In this document: in pieces, positions 1 through 8,772 of the stretch | How positions within the stretch are numbered: position 1 is the stretch's first letter | Layout: each line of letters starts with the position of its first letter | Assembly: GCA_963800255.1 (NCBI GenBank) | Contig: CAWDAK010000024.1 | Span: 155,436 to 219,435 of the forward strand | Source: DATFVA01 sp963800255 | GTDB lineage: Bacteria; Bacteroidota; Ignavibacteria; Ignavibacteriales; Ignavibacteriaceae | Direction of reading: 5' to 3' | DNA: 64,000 bases | The notes under the pieces: model-generated | What the model saw: the letters and a program-made list of their open reading frames with translations, nothing else | What the model was told of the DNA's origin: nothing | Database searches by the model: none | Position numbers and translations under genes: made by a program

Positions 1-333
1 AAATTTTTTAACATTATTTTTTACAGCGTTCTGGAGAAGGTTTATAGTTCCAATAATATTTGTATCGGCATCAAAAGCAGGATCAACTACAGATCGTCTC
101 ACATCCATTTGTGCAGCATGATGGTTTATCACATCAAATTTTTCACTCTCAAATAATTCTGAAATTGCCTTATCCCGAATATCAGCTTTTATAAAAACAG
201 CCTTCGGATTAATATTTTTTTCAAAACCTGATAAAAGGTTATCGAGTACGAACACAGTGTGACCGTCTTCAATAAACGCATCAGTAATATGAGAGGCAAT
301 AAAACCGGCGCCTCCTGTAACTAGTATTTTCAA
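1..333 (-). CDS. NAD-dependent epimerase/dehydratase, galE-like (3' end cut by window)
   Basis: The first 111 residues of a short-chain dehydrogenase-type sugar-nucleotide epimerase are visible, running off the left edge. The N-terminal Rossmann signature VTGGAGFIASH (usual form TGGAGFIGSH) binds NAD. A later stretch HHAAQMDVRRSVVDP matches the family pattern around the substrate pocket (HLAAQ.SVR.S..DP), as does NIIGTINLLQ. The start is a TTG at 333, preceded by AGGA six bases upstream. It begins 2 bp after the nadD stop, so it is probably co-transcribed with nadD. Family members interconvert UDP-hexoses or make dTDP-sugars for cell-surface glycans. The exact substrate cannot be told from this fragment, and the catalytic YxxxK lies outside the window. 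Confidence 0.85.
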   Translation of the reverse strand, partial: MKILVTGGAGFIASHITDAFIEDGHTVFVLDNLLSGFEKNINPKAVFIKADIRDKAISELFESEKFDVINHHAAQMDVRRSVVDPAFDADTNIIGTINLLQNAVKNNVKKF

Positions 334-335
334 TT

Positions 336-914
336 TTAATCCTTATACAATTTTGATTCATAAATATATCTCATTACATTTTGCGGTACAAGGAAGTTGA
401 TTGGCAGCCCATTCTTTACCCGTTCTCTTATCCTTGTGCCGCTTATATCAATCCATGGTGTTTGAAGGAATACAGCTTTATCTTCATAGGGATACTTTAT
501 CACGGCTTCTCTTGAAGTCCTTCTTCGCAGAACCAGCAAGGTGGCAATTTTTATAATACTTTCAGGTGATTTCCATTTATCAAAACTCATAAGATTATCT
601 TCTCCTATAATCAGTTCAATATCCCCATAAATTTTCTTCATCTCTTTCAGGGTATCGATAGTATAAGAGATATTTTCCCTGTTTATTTCAATATCTGACC
701 AGTCGAAGTAAGGAATATTTTCAATTGCCAGCTTAAGCATATTAACTCTATGCTCAACTGTTGAGGCTTTAATATCCTGCTTGTGTGGAGAAATAAAACT
801 TGGTATAAAAATAATTTTATCGAGATTCCGAAGTTCAAGAACCGATTGTGCGGTGATCAGATGTCCATGATGGACGGGATCAAAAGTTCCTCCAAAAATA
901 GCTATCCGGCTCAT
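336..914 (-). CDS. nadD: nicotinate-nucleotide adenylyltransferase
   Basis: A 192-residue protein of the nucleotidyltransferase alpha/beta phosphodiesterase superfamily that adenylates nicotinate mononucleotide, making deamido-NAD in NAD biosynthesis. The N-terminus carries GGTFDPVHHGH, containing the (H/T)xGH nucleotide-binding motif. The C-terminal third has ISGTRIRERV, the ISxTxxR signature, and the length is typical of bacterial NadD. The start ATG overlaps the stop of the upstream hypothetical gene by 4 nt (ATGA type), which implies translational coupling. NadD is normally essential. The other genes of this minus-strand operon are not NAD-related, so the grouping says little about function. 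Confidence 0.95.
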   Translation of the reverse strand: MSRIAIFGGTFDPVHHGHLITAQSVLELRNLDKIIFIPSFISPHKQDIKASTVEHRVNMLKLAIENIPYFDWSDIEINRENISYTIDTLKEMKKIYGDIELIIGEDNLMSFDKWKSPESIIKIATLLVLRRRTSREAVIKYPYEDKAVFLQTPWIDISGTRIRERVKNGLPINFLVPQNVMRYIYESKLYKD

Positions 915-1612
915 CTCAGCATATCCTTATATTCAATAAAGAGATGGGTGAATTTTTCATGGATATTTTGATTGCAATAGTTAAGACTTTCTTTTCTGGA
1001 AAGCTCCTCATAGAGTTTTTTAAAATCGCTTTTATTTTCAATCAGCATAAAATTACTGAGCGCATGAACGAAATTATCGTGCCTGCCGGCTCTGATTAGC
1101 AGCTCATTGTAATGGTTCCTGTCTTCGGAGATTGAACCTAATATTTCTTCATTGTAATTATTAAAACCCAGGAAAGCAAGCCTTTCATCACCATCTCTCC
1201 CTAGCATGATGGATTCATCGTCCATTTCAAGCAGGGTGAAGATCTTCTTTATATCGGGATAGGATAATCCGATTGAATGGGCGAATATCAAAAGATTATT
1301 ATTAAATCTCTTAAAATATTTATCATTTAAACTTTTTAATTCATTGTTAAGATCACTAGTGTTGATCCACTGGATATTTTCGATTTTATTTGTGATATGT
1401 TCCGTCAGCTTATCCTTATCGTTATGGTCAAAACAAAATATTAGAGTTGAATTATCTGTTACTTGGTTAAGAATTTCAATATAATTTTCATAAAGGATTG
1501 AATAAAGGAGAGATGAATCTTCTTTGTTCATTGATTCAAATACAGGCAGTTTCCCGCTGTTAAACAGCTCGAAAAGAGGAAATAGGCAGATGCAGGAATT
1601 AGATTTAGTCAT
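911..1612 (-). CDS. uncharacterised protein, faintly CofC/DUF2064-like
   Basis: I do not recognise this 233-residue soluble protein with confidence. There is no signal peptide or membrane segment. The central part (MDDESIMLGRDGDERLAFLG) faintly resembles the step of the CofC/DUF2064 glycosyltransferase-like fold where a family member has a GPAxDGGYYLLG motif, but the N-terminal nucleotide-binding signature of that family is missing. The relationship is a guess. It is embedded in an operon: its start abuts the PrsW stop directly, and its stop overlaps the nadD start by 4 nt, so it is surely translated. A divergent nucleotidyl- or glycosyltransferase is one possibility; an unrelated fold is equally possible. 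Confidence 0.7.
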   Translation of the reverse strand: MTKSNSCICLFPLFELFNSGKLPVFESMNKEDSSLLYSILYENYIEILNQVTDNSTLIFCFDHNDKDKLTEHITNKIENIQWINTSDLNNELKSLNDKYFKRFNNNLLIFAHSIGLSYPDIKKIFTLLEMDDESIMLGRDGDERLAFLGFNNYNEEILGSISEDRNHYNELLIRAGRHDNFVHALSNFMLIENKSDFKKLYEELSRKESLNYCNQNIHEKFTHLFIEYKDMLR

Positions 1613-2566
1613 TTAACCCGGCCGTGTTCCTGATAATAAGTTCCTGATAAATATTCTGTAGTGTTCAATGTCCTGTTCGTAATAATTTTTACTTAAGCCG
1701 CTGGAATTCCGGGCCTGCATTTTTCTAAAGGCCAGTCTGGTAGCCGCACTAATATATAATTTACGTATACTTTCATCAATCCAACCAAGTTTATTCCTTT
1801 TGCCGGAGTTGAGTATAAGCAGATGCGACTGAGGAATTAGGCCAGTTTCTGTTTCTGGAAGAAGTTCCCTGAAAATAATTTTTCTCTCTCCAAGGAGGGA
1901 AAATGAAAACACTGTAACAAATACAGCAATAGTAAAAATCATAAATATAAAACCGAGAATGGCAGTTGATTCAAAGCTGACAGACAGGTTCCAGAGAAAA
2001 TGAATAAACATAGCCACTATGAGTCCTGCAACCGGGAAAGTAATTTTAACGATTCTTGGTTTAAACTTCGCATAACCCAGAAATGCTCCCAGTGTTCCTG
2101 TTGATACACAATGCATTACGCCGGAGAAGAGAGTGCGTATTATAACAATGCTTAACCAGCCGGAGAACGTCTGAGAAAAGAAAAGAAAATAAAAGAAGTT
2201 TTCCGTCATACCGAAACCAAGGCCTATTGCCCCTCCATATACTATTCCATCCGTCATGTTGTCAAATTTTTTATTAGCTATCATAAGGAAAAGGAAGAAG
2301 CCTTTAGTGGTTTCCTCAACAACAGGAGCCACTATGATAGTCTGTACCCTCAGTACCATTTCCTCATTATTCATGATATAAGAAAGAAATCCTGTCATCA
2401 GACCACTGCCTATAACAGCCAGCAATATCGCTCCCACAGCTCCATAAATATAGTTTATAATTACGAGACTGAATGGCTCTCTGTCATAAGTATCAATTCG
2501 CCAGATTATCAGTAGATAGGTAACCATTGGTATTATGGCAGCTAATAATGAAGCTATAAAATACAC
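1613..2566 (-). CDS. PrsW-family intramembrane metalloprotease
   Basis: A polytopic membrane protein of 317 residues. It has the PrsW-family (CPBP-like superfamily) motifs: EETTK at about residues 84-88, then a conserved helix ending GLGFGMTENFFYF with Glu near 122, then His152 (MHCVSTGTLG) and His189 (HFLWN). The Glu and His residues are expected to bind the catalytic metal. Bacillus PrsW makes the first cleavage of an anti-sigma factor, but the target here is unknown because no anti-sigma gene is nearby. The last 90 residues after the final membrane helix form a basic cytoplasmic tail. An AGAGGA sequence precedes the ATG. The stop directly abuts the next ATG at 1612. Confidence 0.85.
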   Translation of the reverse strand: MYFIASLLAAIIPMVTYLLIIWRIDTYDREPFSLVIINYIYGAVGAILLAVIGSGLMTGFLSYIMNNEEMVLRVQTIIVAPVVEETTKGFFLFLMIANKKFDNMTDGIVYGGAIGLGFGMTENFFYFLFFSQTFSGWLSIVIIRTLFSGVMHCVSTGTLGAFLGYAKFKPRIVKITFPVAGLIVAMFIHFLWNLSVSFESTAILGFIFMIFTIAVFVTVFSFSLLGERKIIFRELLPETETGLIPQSHLLILNSGKRNKLGWIDESIRKLYISAATRLAFRKMQARNSSGLSKNYYEQDIEHYRIFIRNLLSGTRPG

Positions 2567-2585
2567 AGTTCCTCTTATTTGTGGA

Positions 2586-3827
2586 TTATTTTTCTTTTAT
2601 CCATGAGATGAGTTCTTTAATTCCCGGTTTTTTACCGTAAGAGAGTATCCCGATTCTGAATATTTTAGATGCAGCAAATATAGTAATATAAATAGACGCG
2701 ATCATGATCATTATTGTAGACAAAATTTCTATGGGAGGCACATCTACCACGTTAATTTTCAACAGCATAATAGCAGGAATGGTTAACGGAATGAAAGACA
2801 AAACTTCAACAAGTATTGAATTCGGATTGAAGATAGCAGATGCTGAAATAGCTATTGGCAGAACAAGGATCAGGCTAAGATAGCTGGTAATTTGCTGGGC
2901 TTCCTGCTCGGTTGTAACTATTGAACCTATTCCTACAAAAAGCGCTGTATAAAAAAGGAATCCCAGGATAAAATAGACAAGCATGATAAAGAAATTATTA
3001 AACGCAGATGGAGGGATAACCGAGGTGCCAGCGAGGGCTATTCCTATGCAGGTCCAGATGAACATCTGGAACAGCCCAAGCGCGCTGAGTCCAAGAATCT
3101 TACCTGCAAGAAGTTCTTCAGGGGTACAGCTTGAAATCAGAATTTCAATGAGTTTGTTGGATTTCTCCTCAACGAGACTTCGCACCAGCATTTGTCCCGA
3201 ATATATTATCATCATAAGCAGCAGCATAATAAAAATAATCGCGGAGAGAAATTCGGATAGAAAATCAGACTGTTTAACCTGGTTTCCTTCTTTAACTGTC
3301 ACCTGTTCAACTGTAAGATTTCCGAATGATGAACTTAACAGATCCGGGTTAATGCCAAGCCTCGCGAGCCCAATCTTAACCCTAACCTCTTTCACAGCAT
3401 TTTCAATTCTCTGAACATCTTTAAAGCTTCCGGAACTGCTGCTCCTGTACTGAACATTCAGCGAATCCCTGTAATTTTTTAACAGTATATATCCGGCAAT
3501 TTTATTTTTATAGACATCCCGGTCTGCCGTTTCGATATTTCCTTTCAACCCATCCGATTGATGATTCAGGTTAAAAACCACATAAGCAGGCTGGCCGTTA
3601 TCAAGTTTATATTCTTCCAGAGCCTGTGAAAGTGGGAAGTAATAAACCATAGAAGAGTCGATTATACCAATAGCTTTTGTTGTTTCCGTTTCATTGGCTG
3701 AGATTAATGTTCCCCCGATAGAAATAAGAATTACTAATGCAGGTGTTACGATAAGAGAGAGAATAAATGCCCTGGTTTTAACTTTTTCCAGGAATTCCCA
3801 CTTTGATATTTCAAATACCTTCTTCAT
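2586..3827 (-). CDS. ABC-2 type exporter permease (NatB-like)
   Basis: A 413-residue permease with one N-terminal membrane helix (about residues 17-40), a large extracytoplasmic domain (about 45-180) and a block of five hydrophobic helices in the C-terminal half. This is the layout of the ABC2_membrane_3/NatB-YhaP group. The fragment LVEEKSNKLIEILISS after the second helix is a family hallmark, the coupling helix that touches the ATPase. Its start overlaps the ATPase stop by one base (TGATG), so the pair is a translationally coupled exporter. Such pairs export Na+, drugs or peptides; the substrate cannot be predicted here. Confidence 0.88.
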   Translation of the reverse strand: MKKVFEISKWEFLEKVKTRAFILSLIVTPALVILISIGGTLISANETETTKAIGIIDSSMVYYFPLSQALEEYKLDNGQPAYVVFNLNHQSDGLKGNIETADRDVYKNKIAGYILLKNYRDSLNVQYRSSSSGSFKDVQRIENAVKEVRVKIGLARLGINPDLLSSSFGNLTVEQVTVKEGNQVKQSDFLSEFLSAIIFIMLLLMMIIYSGQMLVRSLVEEKSNKLIEILISSCTPEELLAGKILGLSALGLFQMFIWTCIGIALAGTSVIPPSAFNNFFIMLVYFILGFLFYTALFVGIGSIVTTEQEAQQITSYLSLILVLPIAISASAIFNPNSILVEVLSFIPLTIPAIMLLKINVVDVPPIEILSTIMIMIASIYITIFAASKIFRIGILSYGKKPGIKELISWIKEK

Positions 3828-4726
3828 CAGCTTACCGCACTCTGCCTTATCATATCTATAAATATTTTATTCAGGGTTGGTTCTATTACCCTGAAATGGC
3901 TGACTTTTATTTTATCTGATACATCTCTCAAAAAAACATACGGCTCTACAGAATCCTCCAGCTGAACCTCGGCAAAATTATTATAATCATCAATTCCTTT
4001 TACATAGCTTAAGTTTTTTATAATCCCGCTGTTTCCTTCAAACCCGATCTCAATCATATTTCCGCCGAAGTTTTTCTTGAGCTGGGAAAGTGAACCGCTG
4101 AATACTTCCTGGCCCTTATTCATAAGCAGTATATCAGAGCACATTTTTTCTGCCATTTCCATCTGGTGTGTGGAAAGAATTATCAGTTTCCCTTCACTCA
4201 CGAAAGAAAGAATGGTTTCCCTGATAACCTGCTGATTAATAGGATCGAAGCCGCTGAATGGTTCATCAAGTATAAGGAGCCTGGGATTATGAATTACCGA
4301 GATAATAAATTGTACTTTTTGCTGGTTCCCTTTTGAAAGTTCTTCTACTTTTTTTGTTTTATAATGAAGGATATCCAGCTTGTTTAACCAGAAATTGAGC
4401 CTGCTTTGAGCATCTGCTCTGGTCATATTTTTTAGTGAGGCAAAATATAATATTACTTCATCAACCCTGCTCTTTTTGTAAAGTCCTCTGTCTTCAGGGA
4501 GATAACCGATCAGGTTAAAAAAGTCCCTGGAGATTTTTTTATCATAGAATCTTATTTCACCGGAGGTAGGTTTTATAATATTGAGGACAGTCCTGATTGT
4601 TGTAGTTTTTCCCGCTCCGTTAGGCCCCAGTAGACCGAAAATCTTTCCTTCACTCACCGTAAAGCTTAGATCTTTAACGGCAACCACATCATTATATTGT
4701 TTTGTCAGATTCCGGACTTTGAGCAT
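3827..4726 (-). CDS. ABC transporter ATP-binding protein (NatA-like)
   Basis: The ATPase of the exporter. Walker A is GPNGAGKTT, the signature is LSKGNQQKVQ (a GNQQK variant typical of the ABC-2 exporter group with a C-terminal DUF4162 tail), and Walker B is RLLILDEPFSGFDP followed by the switch His in LSTHQME. The last 80 residues correspond to the DUF4162 region. An in-frame ATG lies 30 nt further upstream (4756), but MLKVRNLTKQY at 4726 matches the usual start of the domain, so I chose that. The upstream gap of about 330 bp to the divergent yceD operon should hold its promoter. Confidence 0.9.
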   Translation of the reverse strand: MLKVRNLTKQYNDVVAVKDLSFTVSEGKIFGLLGPNGAGKTTTIRTVLNIIKPTSGEIRFYDKKISRDFFNLIGYLPEDRGLYKKSRVDEVILYFASLKNMTRADAQSRLNFWLNKLDILHYKTKKVEELSKGNQQKVQFIISVIHNPRLLILDEPFSGFDPINQQVIRETILSFVSEGKLIILSTHQMEMAEKMCSDILLMNKGQEVFSGSLSQLKKNFGGNMIEIGFEGNSGIIKNLSYVKGIDDYNNFAEVQLEDSVEPYVFLRDVSDKIKVSHFRVIEPTLNKIFIDMIRQSAVS

Positions 4727-4994
4727 TTTGTTTAGATGACAGAAATAAAAGTGCAATTTAAAGTATACAACCTTTATAAACTATAGTTGAAATAAACTAA
4801 ATTCAGCAAGGCTGATTTTTATAAATCCTGTTTTCAGATTAACAGGAAATTTTTGTTAACAAAAAGTGTGACCGGATGCTGTTAGGAATAGATGTCGTTA
4901 TTTTCGGTAAGTTTCTCGTGTGGAAAAAAATAAAAAAACTGACTTTTTTCCCTCAAACCGGCATATAATTTGACCTTATGCAGAACTTAATTTA

Positions 4995-5023
4995 TTGACT
5001 ATATATGGAAGTATGGGTATATT
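4995..5023 (+). promoter_or_regulatory. promoter candidate for the yceD-rpmF-plsX-fab operon
   Basis: TTGACT (4995-5000) and TATATT (5018-5023) are separated by exactly 17 bp, a good sigma-70-like promoter, placing the transcript start near 5030, some 30 nt before the yceD ATG. The same bases also fit a Bacteroides-type promoter loosely (TTG, then TATATTTC). A second TATAAT at 4964-4969 lacks a clear -35. The 4757-5060 gap between divergent genes holds no ORF; apart from this it contains a small inverted repeat (TCCTGTT at 4826-4832 with AACAGGA at 4841-4847) of unknown role. Confidence 0.55.
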
Positions 5024-5060
5024 TCAAATCGTTTTTTTGTAAGGATTGTGAGAAATTACG

Positions 5061-5567
5061 ATGAAAATTAAGATTTCGAATCTGAGTGATGGAAGTCATC
5101 AATTTAGATTTGTAGAACCTGTAAGCACCATAGGATTGGAATCTCCGTTTGAAGGCAGTATCGAAGTAGATGTTGAAATAAATAAAATTCACAATCAATT
5201 GATTCTTGATGCCTCAATTTTAGTTAATACTGTTTTTGAATGCGACAGGTGTACCGCCGCATTCAGCAGACCTCTTCATGCAGAATACGAAATGGTTTAT
5301 ATGTTGGGAGTTGACCCGGTGGAAACTGAATCTGATAATATCACTTACCTCTCTGCGGAAGCAGATTCAATTAATATTTCTAAAGACATAAAAGACTTTA
5401 CAATATTGGCTGTACCAATGAAGAAATTATGCAGCGAAGAATGTAAAGGTCTCTGCAGCCGGTGCGGCAAAAACCTGAACGAAGGCGATTGCTCCTGCAG
5501 CAAGAATGAGACTGACGCCAGGTGGTTCCCTTTAATGGAATTAAAAAATAAATTAAACACTAATTAA
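5061..5567 (+). CDS. yceD: YceD family (DUF177) protein
   Basis: A 168-residue YceD/DUF177 protein. In many bacteria it sits directly before rpmF and plsX, as here, and has been linked to 23S rRNA processing or stability. The sequence shows a CDRC pair (Cys61, Cys64) in the middle and a cysteine-rich C-terminus with CSEECKGLCSRCGKN and a final CSC, likely binding zinc. The product is soluble with no signal peptide. It is the first gene of the operon, 15 bp before rpmF. The family assignment is firm; the molecular role is known only in outline. Confidence 0.9.
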   Translation: MKIKISNLSDGSHQFRFVEPVSTIGLESPFEGSIEVDVEINKIHNQLILDASILVNTVFECDRCTAAFSRPLHAEYEMVYMLGVDPVETESDNITYLSAEADSINISKDIKDFTILAVPMKKLCSEECKGLCSRCGKNLNEGDCSCSKNETDARWFPLMELKNKLNTN

Positions 5568-5582
5568 AAAAACGGTAGAAGC

Positions 5583-5762
5583 ATGCCTAATCCAAAACGA
5601 AAATGGTCGAAAAGCAGGAGAGATAAGAGAAGAACTCATTATAAGGCTACAGCTCCATCACTGGGGTTATGTTCAAATTGCGGTGAAATGAAGATGACCC
5701 ACCGTGCCTGCCCTTCCTGTGGGTACTATAATGAAAAATCTATGTTTATACCCAAAAGCTAA
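5583..5762 (+). CDS. rpmF: 50S ribosomal protein L32
   Basis: A 59-residue ribosomal protein beginning MPNPKRKWSKSRRDKRR, the classic L32 N-terminus (PKRK.SKSR.D.RR). A four-cysteine zinc ribbon follows, with Cys30/Cys33 (CSNC) and Cys43/Cys46 (CPSC), so this is the zinc-binding paralogue type. It lies between yceD and plsX, the conserved order in many phyla, which supports the call. L32 binds 23S rRNA near the exit of the large subunit. The gene is short and easily missed by automated ORF lists. Confidence 0.97.
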   Translation: MPNPKRKWSKSRRDKRRTHYKATAPSLGLCSNCGEMKMTHRACPSCGYYNEKSMFIPKS

Positions 5763-5783
5763 TTTCGAATAATAAACTTTTTA

Positions 5784-6824
5784 ATGAACGATTCTGAACC
5801 TAACAGAACAAAGTGCAGAATAATTGTTGATGCAATGGGGGGCGATTACGCTCCTCTTAATATTGTACTCGGTGCGGTTCAGGCTGTAAATGAAATCAGC
5901 GGGATTGATTTATCTCTGATCGGCAGATCAGACGAAATTAAGAAGATCCTCACACAGGAAAATCTCACATTTAATAAAGATAATATCATACACACTGATA
6001 AAGTCATAGAAATGGCCGATAGCCCTACCAGTGCATTAAAGTCCAAGCCTGATTCTTCCATCGTAATCGGTGCAGAGATGGTAAGAGACGGAAAAGCAGA
6101 TGCATTTATCAGTGCAGGAAATACCGGGGCTATGATGGCAGCATCTACTCTGGTAATGGGAAGAATTCCGGGAGTAGGCAGAGCCACCATCGGAGCCGAG
6201 ATGCCAAGTGTTAAAGGGATCTGTTATCTGTATGATGTGGGCGCCGGTAAGGACGCTAAACCTCAGCATCTCCTGGAGTATGCTGTTATGGGAACAATAT
6301 ATGCGAGAGATATGGGAGGAATTAAAAATCCTTCGGTGGGAGTTCTCAGTATGGGCGAGGAGGAAGGGAAAGGTAATGAAATCTCTGAAGCTGCCTTCAA
6401 GCTTTTAAAAGAATCCAGGCTGAATTTTATTGGCAATGTTGAAGGAAGAGATGTTCTTACAGGTAATGTTGATGTGGTTGTATGCGACGGTTATGTGGGC
6501 AATATCCTGCTTAAGTTTGGCGAGGCTGTTCCGGGACTGCTGAAGCATCTCCTGGCTGAGACGGCCAGAAAAAGTTTGATTGATAAAATTAAAATTGGAC
6601 TTATACGCAGTACGCTGCGGAAAGCTTTGAAGGTTATGGATTACCAGGAACACGGCGGTGTTCCCTTGCTTGGAGTTAAAGGAATTAGTATAATTGGTCA
6701 CGGATCGAGTACCCCGAGGGCCATACGTAATATGGTGTTGAAAGCTAAAGCTATGTATGATCAGAAATTGCCGGAAAAGATCGAAAATTCTATTAAACAA
6801 TATTCTCAAAAAAGCGGAAACTGA
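5784..6824 (+). CDS. plsX: phosphate acyltransferase PlsX
   Basis: A 346-residue PlsX, which converts acyl-ACP to acyl-phosphate for the PlsY step of phospholipid synthesis. Visible signatures are the N-terminal VDAMGGDYAP, the segment SAGNTGAMMAAS, and the C-terminal GISIIGHGSS, all strongly conserved. It is cytosolic or peripherally membrane-bound. It is 21 bp after rpmF and 3 bp before fabH, the standard rpmF-plsX-fabH order. The product links the fab operon to membrane lipid synthesis; in Gram-positives this operon is FapR-controlled, but no such site is seen here. Confidence 0.96.
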   Translation: MNDSEPNRTKCRIIVDAMGGDYAPLNIVLGAVQAVNEISGIDLSLIGRSDEIKKILTQENLTFNKDNIIHTDKVIEMADSPTSALKSKPDSSIVIGAEMVRDGKADAFISAGNTGAMMAASTLVMGRIPGVGRATIGAEMPSVKGICYLYDVGAGKDAKPQHLLEYAVMGTIYARDMGGIKNPSVGVLSMGEEEGKGNEISEAAFKLLKESRLNFIGNVEGRDVLTGNVDVVVCDGYVGNILLKFGEAVPGLLKHLLAETARKSLIDKIKIGLIRSTLRKALKVMDYQEHGGVPLLGVKGISIIGHGSSTPRAIRNMVLKAKAMYDQKLPEKIENSIKQYSQKSGN

Positions 6825-6827
6825 TAG

Positions 6828-7830
6828 ATGAAGAGCAATAAGTATAATGCTGTAATTACCGGGCTTGGTATGTACGTCCCGGATAAAATAATGGATAATG
6901 CATTCTTCGAAAAAATTGTCGAAACGTCAGATGAATGGATAACTTCAAGAACAGGTATTAAGGAAAGAAGGCTGCTTGAAAAAGGTGCAACGAGCGACCT
7001 CGCTACCGGCGCCGCAAAAGATTTACTGCAAAAATATAATATCCGCCCGGAGGAAATTGATTGTATTATTGTGGCTACTGTTACTCCGGATATGTTCTTC
7101 CCCGCAACTGCCTGCATCGTTCAGAATAATATCGGGGCAGCTAATGCCTGGGGATTTGATTTGTCAGCCGCCTGTTCAGGTTTTCTTTTCGCTTTTCAGA
7201 CAGGCTGTTCTCTGGTTGAAAGCGGACAGTATAAAAAGGTTATGGTAATAGGCTCGGATAAGATGAGCTCGATTGTGGATTATACAGATCGAAATAACTG
7301 TATACTTGTTCGGGGATGCAGGGGCCGCTGTTCTGCTGGAACCAACTGAAGATAAATCAATCGGGATGATTGATTCATTATTGAAAGTTGATGGTTCAGG
7401 ACAGGAGAGTCTCCATATGAGAGGGGGAGGAAGCTTAAATCCGCCCAGCCACGAGACAGTTGATAAAAAAATGCACTTCCTATACCAGGATGGAAAGGCT
7501 GTATTTAAGGTTGCAGTTAAAGGTATGGCCGATATATCCTATGAGATCATGCAGAAGAACAATCTTAAGTCAGATGACATTGCATACCTAGTGCCTCACC
7601 AGGCAAACCTAAGAATAATTGATGCTACAGCGCAGCGCATGGGAATAGGAAAAGACAAGGTGATGATAAATATAGATAAATACGGAAATACGACTGCGGC
7701 TACAATTCCACTGTGTCTTGTTGATTACTATCGTGCAGGAAAGATTAAAAAAGGTGATAACCTGATCTTATCTGCTTTTGGCGCCGGATATACATGGGGT
7801 GCCATTTATGTTGTTTGGGGAATGGATTAA
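6828..7830 (+). CDS. fabH: 3-oxoacyl-ACP synthase III (KAS III), with a one-base frameshift
   Basis: KAS III condenses acetyl-CoA with malonyl-ACP to start fatty-acid synthesis. The first part (6828 to about 7306) holds the catalytic Cys116 in LSAACSGFLF; the second part, in the +1 frame, holds the catalytic His (VPHQANLRI) and Asn (KYGNTTAATIP). The reading frame breaks at about 7303-7310, where ATA CTT GTT CGG should read ATA CTG TTC GGG (I-L-F-G before DAGAAVLLE); removing one T of a TT pair repairs it. Repaired length is 333 residues, normal for FabH. Because the gene is the only fabH seen and both halves are fully conserved, a sequencing error is likelier than a pseudogene. Confidence 0.92.
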
Positions 7831-7857
7831 TGATGAGTCATTTAATAAAAATTATTC

Positions 7858-8772
7858 ATGAGTAAAAAAGCTTTTTTGTTTCCCGGTCAGGGTTCACAGT
7901 ATGTAGGAATGGCTCAGGATTTATTTCAGAACTCCGTTGAAGCCAAAGAAATGATAAAAACGGCCGATGATGCCCTCGGTATTAATCTCTCCTATATAAT
8001 GTTTAATGGTCCTGAGGATCAGCTAAAACAGACCGAATTCACCCAGCCCGCCATATTTCTGCATAGCGTAGTGCTGGCAGGACTAATCCGTACCCTCCAT
8101 CCCGATGCGGCAGCAGGGCATTCATTGGGTGAGTATTCAGCACTTGTGTCAGCTAATGCTATTCAGTTCTATGATGCAGTTCAGCTTGTCAGAGTCCGCG
8201 GAGTAGCAATGCAGCAGGCAGGTGAGGAGAAGCGGGGGACGATGGCTGCGATAATCGGACTAAATCCTGAGGTTGTTGAAGCATGCTGCAGTGAAGCCTC
8301 TGCTGAGGGAATTGTTCAGTGCGCTAATTTTAACTCTCCTGGTCAAATTGTTATTTCAGGCTCGGCTGATGGTGTTAAAAAGGGAATGGAGATCTGTAAA
8401 AGCAAAGGTGCGAAGCTGGTTAAGGAACTTGTTGTAAGCGGGGCATTTCACTCTCCTCTAATGGATTCTGCAAAAGAAAAATTGAAAAAAGCTTTGGATG
8501 ATGCAAATATATACGACGCCCGGATTCCTGTTTATGTTAATGTCACTGCAAAACCGGTACTTACAAAAGAAGAAATAAAGAAGTATTTATTTGAGCAGGT
8601 TACATCGCCGGTGCGGTGGGAGGAAACCATCAATAATATGATAAACGATGGTATTGAGGAATTTTATGAGGTGGGTCCCGGGAAGGTGCTTCAGGGTCTT
8701 GTTAAAAGAATAAATCCCGACGTTAAGTGTTTTAGTATTGATAAATATTCTGATGTGGAGAAATATATCTGA
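7858..8772 (+). CDS. fabD: malonyl-CoA-ACP transacylase
   Basis: A 304-residue MCAT that moves malonyl from CoA to ACP. The N-terminus has FPGQGSQYVGM, the nucleophile Ser89 lies in the elbow GHSLGEYSAL, the arginine that binds the malonyl carboxylate is in VRVRGVAMQQ, and the catalytic His lies in SGAFHSPLM. Length is typical. It follows fabH by 27 bp, and its TGA shares one base with the ATG of the next gene (TGATG), so the operon continues without a break. Confidence 0.96.
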   Translation: MSKKAFLFPGQGSQYVGMAQDLFQNSVEAKEMIKTADDALGINLSYIMFNGPEDQLKQTEFTQPAIFLHSVVLAGLIRTLHPDAAAGHSLGEYSALVSANAIQFYDAVQLVRVRGVAMQQAGEEKRGTMAAIIGLNPEVVEACCSEASAEGIVQCANFNSPGQIVISGSADGVKKGMEICKSKGAKLVKELVVSGAFHSPLMDSAKEKLKKALDDANIYDARIPVYVNVTAKPVLTKEEIKKYLFEQVTSPVRWEETINNMINDGIEEFYEVGPGKVLQGLVKRINPDVKCFSIDKYSDVEKYI

